Assembly: GCA_027574665.1 (NCBI GenBank)
Contig: CM050654.1
Location: 41,545,722-41,609,721, forward strand
Source: Rhynochetos jubatus
Taxonomy: Eukaryota > Chordata > Aves > Eurypygiformes > Rhynochetidae
Reading direction: 5' to 3'
DNA length: 64,000 bases
The notes under the pieces are model-generated. The model did no database searches. It saw only the letters and a list, made by a program, of their open reading frames with translations, and had not been told where the DNA came from. A program made the position numbers and the translations under genes. Within the stretch, counting starts at the first letter, position 1, and each line of letters opens with the position of its first letter. Shown piece after piece: positions 35,527 through 64,000 of this stretch.

Positions 35527-38176
35527 GTAGAAAAGTTAACGTAATGCATTTTTGTACATCTAAATCCCATAAAACAAATCCATAGAAATGAGGATACTAT
35601 CCGCATGCAGTCTGCAGGGTTTTTTTTTCTTTTTAAATGATTCTGATCACAAAAATAACACCACTTTCTTTTTTTTATCTCTTTGAAAGCCACTAAAAGC
35701 AGAGGGAGAGCAAAGCATGCAACACTGTACACATTTGCATAGTATATTTTACCCAGCATGCCTTGGAGAATGCTACACATACAGTATCTAAAGAAGTAAA
35801 ACCAGAAAAGGGGCAAATCAGCAGAAAAACGTGACTCTGGATGTCTTTTTTTCTGTTAGTGAAGGCAGTAACGTTGTTACCAGCGTGACTCAACTGGCTC
35901 CCAGCGAGGCAGAGGCAACAGTGCCAAGCGATAGCTGGGAACCAGTTTGGGTGAGAAACAGGGATTTTCTGGGATCAGAGAAGCCCAAGGTCCATAGTTC
36001 ACAGCTTGAGTGCCTGTTTTCATCATCCTCCCTCACCCCCGTTTCTCATGCACACCTACAACTGGCATTTCGCTCGATTCTCTTTGCTGTTCCCACGCGA
36101 GGTCGCGACTTCCCCTCTCCGCGCGAGGAGAACCGGGTTGTTTTGAGGTGAACACTCCCTGGGCCGAAGCATGCGTTCCTAAAGCTGACCTTCCCTGCCC
36201 GTTTAAAACCAGTGGAAGTTTGGGGTGGACTCGCCCCCAGCTCTTAGGGTGTAACGCTCTTCTCTCTCCCACCTCCCCGTGCACGTAGCTCTGCAGCCCC
36301 AAGAACTAATTCACCGGGAATATTGCATTCCAGACCTTGGGCTACTTGTGTATTCACGGAATATTCATCAATCACGTGCCAAAATCTAGACATTGGCCAA
36401 AATTACAAGTTATTCATGTCATTCCAGCTTTGAGGAGGAAATTAGCAGAACTGAATGCAGTGGGCTTCCTAATTTTAAAAGGTTCTTTATTTATTTTCTT
36501 CATTAATTAGTGCAGAAGGAATACAAGTTACTGACAAATCAACCACCTCTGCAAAACGCAAGGCTTCGAAAGAAACTGAAGTATCAGGCAGCAATTAAAC
36601 CGATCAAAAGGCAAGAAATCACTGGCGCTGGATCAAATATCTACCCCCTTTTTGTTGTTTCAAAAACACAATGCCAAATGCAACAGTGGAGTTCCTGTAA
36701 ATTTGTGCTATTACAAATGTGCTTCTTTTTCCTTGCTCTGTCTTTACATCATTGACAAAATATAGTATTCTGTACTGTACAATCTTATTTTCTCACTATA
36801 TTGATTTTCTACTGCTTACACTGAGTAGAATTAACACCAAAGGGGCCTGTGGCCTTATATCTCCTTGTACTTTGTTTTCCAGGAATTCCTGATAAGGCCT
36901 AGGATAACCGGTATGTGACAGTTACGGTCAGCCCTCGCAAATACCGCCTCTCGGAGCAGGGAGTAATGAGCACTGCGTCCGGCAGTCGGTGTCTGTAGGA
37001 TCGAGACCAGGGAGTAACTCACTGCCCAGGAGCTGGAGGGAAAAGGCAAGTGTAAACACCGCCGCGGCCAAGCCAGTGTCCCCCTCGGCTTCACGGCTTC
37101 AGGGGAACGAAGGGGCGGCGACACACTCCTGTGAGCATTTTAATGGTTTCTACCTTCTCCCGAAATTCTCTACATGGATTCAATGACAGTATTTCCCTTG
37201 ACTTCTTAAATGGCTCCACAAGGAATGAAAGGGATCATCAGCGTCGACAGTGAGTCGCACGTTCAGCTCATTCTCCAGTTCCTCGCATACATCTGACACG
37301 GTGATTAAATGTCCCGTTAGTTTTAAAGGCAGACCTTCATTACTCTGTACAGAATAAACGGGACGGGAATCACAATCTACCAAAGGTTATTCGAATGACG
37401 ACTCTTCCGACCATGAACTCTCTTTTGGCATCGGTTTAAAGACAGCGGGAACATACTTCTCCCGGAGTTAAACTGGCCCCACGGCCATACCCTGCAGCCT
37501 TGCTGCTGTGTACAACCGCTGCTTGAGGGAATGAGGAGCTGCAACAAAGCGCACGGGAGCTGCGCCCCGCGTAGCCACACGTGGATTATCACCCTCTGGG
37601 GTAATGCAGCCCCACTTTACAATACAGAACTCTAGGAAAACGGGTGTGCATAAACAGCGTTTTACAAAACACGCGTTTGATTTGTTGTCTTTTATGGTCT
37701 CCAATTGGTTTTGCGTTAAAAAATAAAGAAGGCGGTGGAATCGAGGACAGGCTTTATCAGCACTGAACTTGGAAAGGAAAATACAGCAGAGGACACGTTG
37801 AATACATCCTTAAAGAAAAAACGCCTCACGAAAGCCTCAACTTACCCCAGTCAGCGTGCTACACAGTAATAGCACTGGCACACTGTTCTGGGCATGTAAA
37901 GATAGGAGATTCTGGGATGTTTCAGAGAGGTCTAGGGTGTTGAGACCAAACTGAATTTAGAAGACTTGCAGTCAATCTGAACTTGGAAGTTACATCCAGA
38001 GAAGCTACCATCACCTCGCTCGTCCTACAGCTACCCTTCCTGCTTTACGTAACTGTCACTCTTACGCACGTATTAAACGTTACTTTAAAAGCAAGGAGCA
38101 TGAAAGACTAAACCCCCAAACAGCAACTTCAGAGGCAGCTTGGAGAAAACACAGTAAAATGTTTCTCTCCTTGTAG

Positions 38177-38724
38177 CAAACCTGGCACCAAGGCTGTGGG
38201 CACGCTCGGAAAGCCAGCACCAAGGCTCTGGGCACGCTCGCCAACCTGGCACCGAAGCTGTGGGCATGCTCAGAAATCCAGCACCAAGGCTGCGGGCACG
38301 CTTGGAAAGCCGGCACCAAGGCTGCGGGCATGCTCGCCAACTTGGCACCGAGGCTGCAGGCACGCTTGGGAAGCCAGCACCAAGGCTGCGGGCATGCTCG
38401 CCAACTTGGCACCGAGGCTGCAGGCACGCTTGGGAAGCCAGCACCGAGGCTGCGGGCATGCTCGCCAACCTGGCACCGAGGCTGCGGGCACGCTTGGGAA
38501 GCCAGCACCGAGGCTGCGGGCATGCTCGCCAACCTGGCACCAAGTCTGCGGGCACGCTTGGGAAGCCAGCACCGAGGCTGCGGGCATGCTCGCCAACCTG
38601 GCACCGAGGCTGCGGGCACGCTTGGGAAGCCAGCACCGAGGCTGCGGGCATGCTCGCCAACCTGGCACCGAGGCTGCGGGCACGCTTGGGAAGCCGGCAC
38701 CAAGGCTGTGGGCCTGCTCGCTGG
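38177..38724. repeat. GC-rich minisatellite, 32-bp units in a 64-bp higher-order period, ~17 units
   Basis: Two alternating 32-bp variants share the start GGCTGCGGGCA. They differ in the middle: one continues CGCTTGGGAAGCCAGCACC, the other TGCTCGCCAACCTGGCACC. The segment CTCGCC recurs at 38461, 38525, 38589 and 38653, so the composite period is exactly 64. The left units (38177-38340) are more diverged. Neither 32 nor 64 is a multiple of 3 and the units contain no stop triplet, so all six frames stay open. The long ORFs here (206-271 codons on both strands) are therefore by-products of the repeat. Confidence 0.95.
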
Positions 38725-41700
38725 CAGCTGTGCCACAAGGCCACCTCCCACCCGCAGGCGCCTCCTTCTCCTGGCTCCCCAGCTCAGTCGCGGAGATGGT
38801 GTCAGCAGCCGGCTGAGCTGGCGGCCACGTGGCAGGGTGACGAGCAAAAGGCAACAGCACTTCCTTCCGAACCTGCTCTTGCGCATCACGTACAAAACGG
38901 GGGCACCACCTCAATTCCACGGCCAGGTGATTTTCAGGATACAATCCAGGCGTCGGGCCGTGCTGCGCTGCCAGGTCTGGAGCAGAAGAAGTGATTTCTG
39001 CCAGAGCGACCTGCTTGGAAAAGGCTCATCTGATCCGTCAGCTGTTGCGGGAACGGCTTTCCTCGCGCTCCTTTAGACCTCACTGCATCTCACCCGCAGT
39101 TAGGAACCGTGACCGGCTGTGAGCGGCACATCCCACGGGATAAACGGTCACCTACAGAACTAGTAAAAGAACCCGTGCACCTGTCAAATACGACTTGCCC
39201 AGGTGTTTCCAACTGATGGCTGAGCAGTTTTTAAAGCGGCTTCAAGACTTTTAAACCACTTTGTTAACTGGGTGACAAACACGACTGCACTGACATCTGT
39301 TGTCTTGAGATATCACGATGGTGGTTACCACCTTTATTGGCTGAACTGTCATCAATCCAGAAGTGCCCTAAGGAAAAACTCAGATAACAACAACAAAGGT
39401 TTTACAAAGGTTTCTAAAAACCCCTCTGTGAGCCAGAGCTTCGGAACAGACCCCTGACCTTTAATGATATCTCAGCAACGAGACGGAACGGTGTGAGGAC
39501 CAGGAAAGCCGTCTGACTCGTGTTCGCTCAGGAATACATGAACGTCACGACTGTGCATCGCGCCGTTGCGTAACAAATCACAACACAGCTGGCTAGCGCT
39601 GCCGCAAACAGTGAGTTCACATGGCCCCATCGCCGCCGCAGCTGTTGCCCATTACCGTGTTTCCTAAAAACAACTGACTTCTTAAAACAGAGAGTCCCCA
39701 CAGCCTGTATCTAAATAAATTAATAGCCTTTAGCACGTTCGGTATATTTGCACTTAAAGAGAGAGCCGTCTTCAAAGAATTAAAGAACCAGCAAGCGAAG
39801 GGACCTGCTGGATCCCTTATTTCTTACATTAAAATGGAGCGGGCAGCGGGAGAGGAGAGGGTAAAGAAATTACGCACAAGAGTAAAGTAAACGTAAACCC
39901 GCACAGTAGAGGAACGGGATGTGCCCTGCCAAGACAGCACACCACTTCCCTCACAAGCTCGGTTTTAGTAGAACAAACAGAGTAGTTTTGGCACTTCAGA
40001 TGCTGCAGGTGATGGAGTTTGTGCATATGCGTTGTGGGGATCTTTCCCTTTGCTAGCGTGACGCGGAAGACTTCAAAACAAGGCTCCAGAAGGCTCCAGG
40101 AATAAATGACGTTTTGTGTCTAGGAAATGATAAAGCAGTAACCTCGTTTACTAGAAAATAGACGTAGGTGCTTCGCGGCGACCTGCCGTTAAAATGCAAG
40201 GTTCTTCAAGCAGATAAATGGTCTGACCCCTAACGCTACTACGGAATAAAGATAAACAGCTGTCTAGCCTAGGTTTATACATCTCAGTGCATCCTCTGCA
40301 GTTAATACTTAATGCACACCAACAAGAAACTTAGTAAAGCTTATAGAAAAAATGGTTTGCCTAAGGCCTCCTTTCTCATGCAGGTATGTGTGCTGTACAG
40401 GTAACACAGGGCTGTAAAAGCTACCGGAGAACGCTCCGCTGTGCTGTAGCGGAAAGTCGGAGAGAAGGCAGCCGACGCTGCCATTCCCAGACCAGATCTT
40501 GCCGGGCTTTCTCAGCCTAAAGGCTCTGCGAGCCATCAGCCTGAGAAAATCAAACAAGATCGGGTCTGCCTTAGCCATCCTTAACTCTGTTACTCCAACG
40601 GATGCAGCTATTTTCCCTTTTTTTCTTGGTAACCGTCCCGTTCCAACCATCGAGCGGTGCTGAAGGCGGTGCAGTTGTTTAAAAAACTAATCGTGCATCC
40701 ACAATGCTAGAGATGTACGTAATGTTTGGCCGTACCAGACTGGAGATGAATTGTTCTCTCGTTGTTAACATCAAGAAGATAACTCAACCGAGGCGGAAAA
40801 CACCAGAGATCTTTGCTAACTGGTCCGGAAAGTAGAAGAAACCGTAATATTTAGGAAATTCATTCAGTGCTACATGTTTTTAAAGCCACCTTCTAGTAGG
40901 CTTTGGGAAGAAAAGAAGCAAATATAAAAGTTTATCATCCTCGTTGTTGAAAAAAGGAGTTTTGACACGAACCTGCATTAAAAAAATGCACGTTCAGCGT
41001 GGTTCGGTCAACTTTAGAAAATGCATGCAGCGGGGCGTTGCAGGAGTCTCTGCTTAAAGACCTCGGGGGGTTGTACAAAATGGCCAAGGACGGGGAATTT
41101 TTCAATCCCGGTGGATGTAAGGCTTCACTGAGCACGTAAGACACAAGGTCCCAACACACACACGTATCTACTCACAGAAGACTCAGTAGGCGAGAAGAAG
41201 GGATTGGTAGGAAGTAAGGCAGCAACATCTCCAAAGATTTATCGTCGTTCTCGGAATGAAAAATGTCAGCTCCACCACTCTACCGGTGAGCAGACTTTGT
41301 TTTCTGATACTCGGGTTTTATTGCCAGCTAACTCTGACCACCGTGTTACTTTAAATGTTCATCGGTTACGGATATTTAACCCTGCCCCCTTCCCTCAGAT
41401 TTCATTCCTGCAATTTAAAGTGACGTTCTCCTGGAGAGTTCTTGTGCGACGCTGGAATTTTCAGACATTCAGAGATGGATTTTGAAAGATGCAACGTCTA
41501 GGGAGGTGCTCAGATGTCCTGGAATGTAGGAACTCTACATACTGGGTAAGAAGAGTGTATTGTTTTCCATTTCAGAAGGCAGAATACTAGAAATGGGAGA
41601 AAAAATACCGTGTGTCTGTACACTACTGTTCCGTTTTGGGACTACTAGCTGTATTCAGGTAAAGCAGAGGAAAAAACCAAGACTATTCTCAACCTCTAAC

Positions 41701-42512
41701 CACACAAACCCCTCTGAAGGCTGTCGGTTTTCCCGATTCTGTCTCCCCTTACCCCGTCACAGTCCATCATCGCTGACCCCAACAAACACCTCAGTACCGG
41801 CTAAACTAAAGACACCGTTTTGCTGCAACATTCGTGCCAGGTCGAAAGCTCTTTTCAAACTGGAAAGTTGTTTAGTAACGGCTGCAGTAATTCGCGCTGT
41901 TTGGCACTCTGAATGGCGTACGGTGGGGTTGTCCGACAAAGCCAGCCGGGAAGTCCCGAGTTAGAATACATCCCATTATTCTAACTTCGAACCGAGCTTC
42001 CAGCACACAAACACCGCAGCCGACGGCCTGGCTTGTGGTGGTTTGTAATTTTCAGATTTTTTTTCATTTCCGTTTTTCTTTTTCAATTGATTGCAACATG
42101 CTCGAGTCGACTTTCCAGTCAATTCACCCAAATTCCAACAGGAATTGGTTTATAAATTGGTTCCAACTGGAACTGGTCATTTGGAATTTCCAGCACAGGA
42201 AATTATTTTATAAGTGCCTTGAGAAATACCCTCAATTACAAACGGATGTGTCTAATCTCTAACGACAAGAAAACGTACGGCTAGAAATGCGAACGCTGTG
42301 CTAAAAAAGAAAACAACCTCTACGATCGGGCATGAACGTAAGGGCACGGTGACTTTTTTTTGCCCCCTACTCAACACCAAACGAGAGCAGAGTGCAAGTG
42401 CAGCGTAACCGCGTCACACCTGCCAGATGAAGGTGGTTTGGGTTTGTTCTCTCCTAGCTACGTTATGGCAAGTTACCGACTGATGAATGCGATTTCCCCC
42501 AGGTTCCTGAAC

Positions 42513-64000
<21,488 letters not shown>

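Larger units (their letters stand above)
35505..42512 (-). other. CACNB4: probable long CACNB4 3' UTR
   Basis: About 7 kb follows the CACNB4 stop with no recognisable gene before the next promoter. Human CACNB4 mRNAs are known for a 3' UTR of several kilobases, so this stretch is probably transcribed. Minus-strand AATAAA candidates are near 41.32, 39.33 and 36.49 kb and at 35526-35521. The last lies just before the CR1 cluster, in an AT-rich block (35.5-36.9 kb) that looks UTR-like. The minisatellite at 38.2-38.7 kb would sit inside the transcript. The end point is an inference. Confidence 0.45.

Noticed and set aside
35481-35816. 111-codon minus-strand ORF rich in Phe, Cys and Lys
   Set aside because: It lies in the AT-rich terminal part of the presumed CACNB4 3' UTR. 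The hydrophobic composition follows from T-rich sequence.
38080-39076. Six overlapping long ORFs (206-271 codons) on both strands
   Set aside because: They are by-products of a 32/64-bp repeat that lacks stop triplets in any frame, not repeat proteins.

Overview
This window looks like avian nuclear DNA. The evidence is at least fourteen CR1-type LINE 3' fragments (the dominant bird/reptile retroposon), compact introns of a few hundred bases to a few kilobases, and two recognisable vertebrate genes in the order CACNB4 then ARL5A, both on the minus strand. That order and orientation match my recollection of human 2q23 and its avian equivalent. The species cannot be named from the sequence alone.

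Layout, left to right. (1) About 1-22.6 kb is mostly non-coding DNA downstream of ARL5A. It holds several CR1 fragments, a nearly perfect 523-bp direct duplication whose copies lie 7.5 kb apart, and some minus-strand splice-like ORFs. The best of these is a two-exon 3' end at 8.6-9.0 kb that I could not assign to a known protein. (2) 22.6-32.8 kb is a complete ARL5A: six coding exons, 540 nt including the stop, 179 codons, all splice phases consistent. Its GC-rich promoter/CpG island lies at 32.5-33.3 kb and contains an almost perfect 22-bp-arm hairpin. (3) 33.3-35.5 kb is a short intergenic gap carrying two CR1 elements in opposite orientation. (4) About 35.5-42.5 kb is probably the long 3' UTR of CACNB4. 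It contains a 32/64-bp GC-rich minisatellite with no stop codon in any of the six frames. (5) 42.5-62.1 kb carries ten coding exons of CACNB4 (390 codons), from the end of the SH3 domain through the HOOK and guanylate-kinase-like domains to the C-terminus. They include a 20-nt microexon. The first ~130 codons lie beyond the right edge. (6) 62.1-64 kb is CACNB4 intron.

The two genes are not functionally coupled in any obvious way. ARL5A is a small Golgi GTPase, and CACNB4 is the cytoplasmic beta-4 subunit of voltage-gated calcium channels. The pairing does mirror, from memory, the paralogous CACNB2-ARL5B neighbourhood, which suggests an ancient duplicated block. No tRNA, rRNA, CRISPR or prokaryotic-type feature was seen. 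I found no convincing undescribed multi-gene system. The most interesting items are the unassigned spliced ORF, the all-frames-open minisatellite, the duplicated CR1 plus flank, and the promoter hairpin. All coordinates were read by eye.
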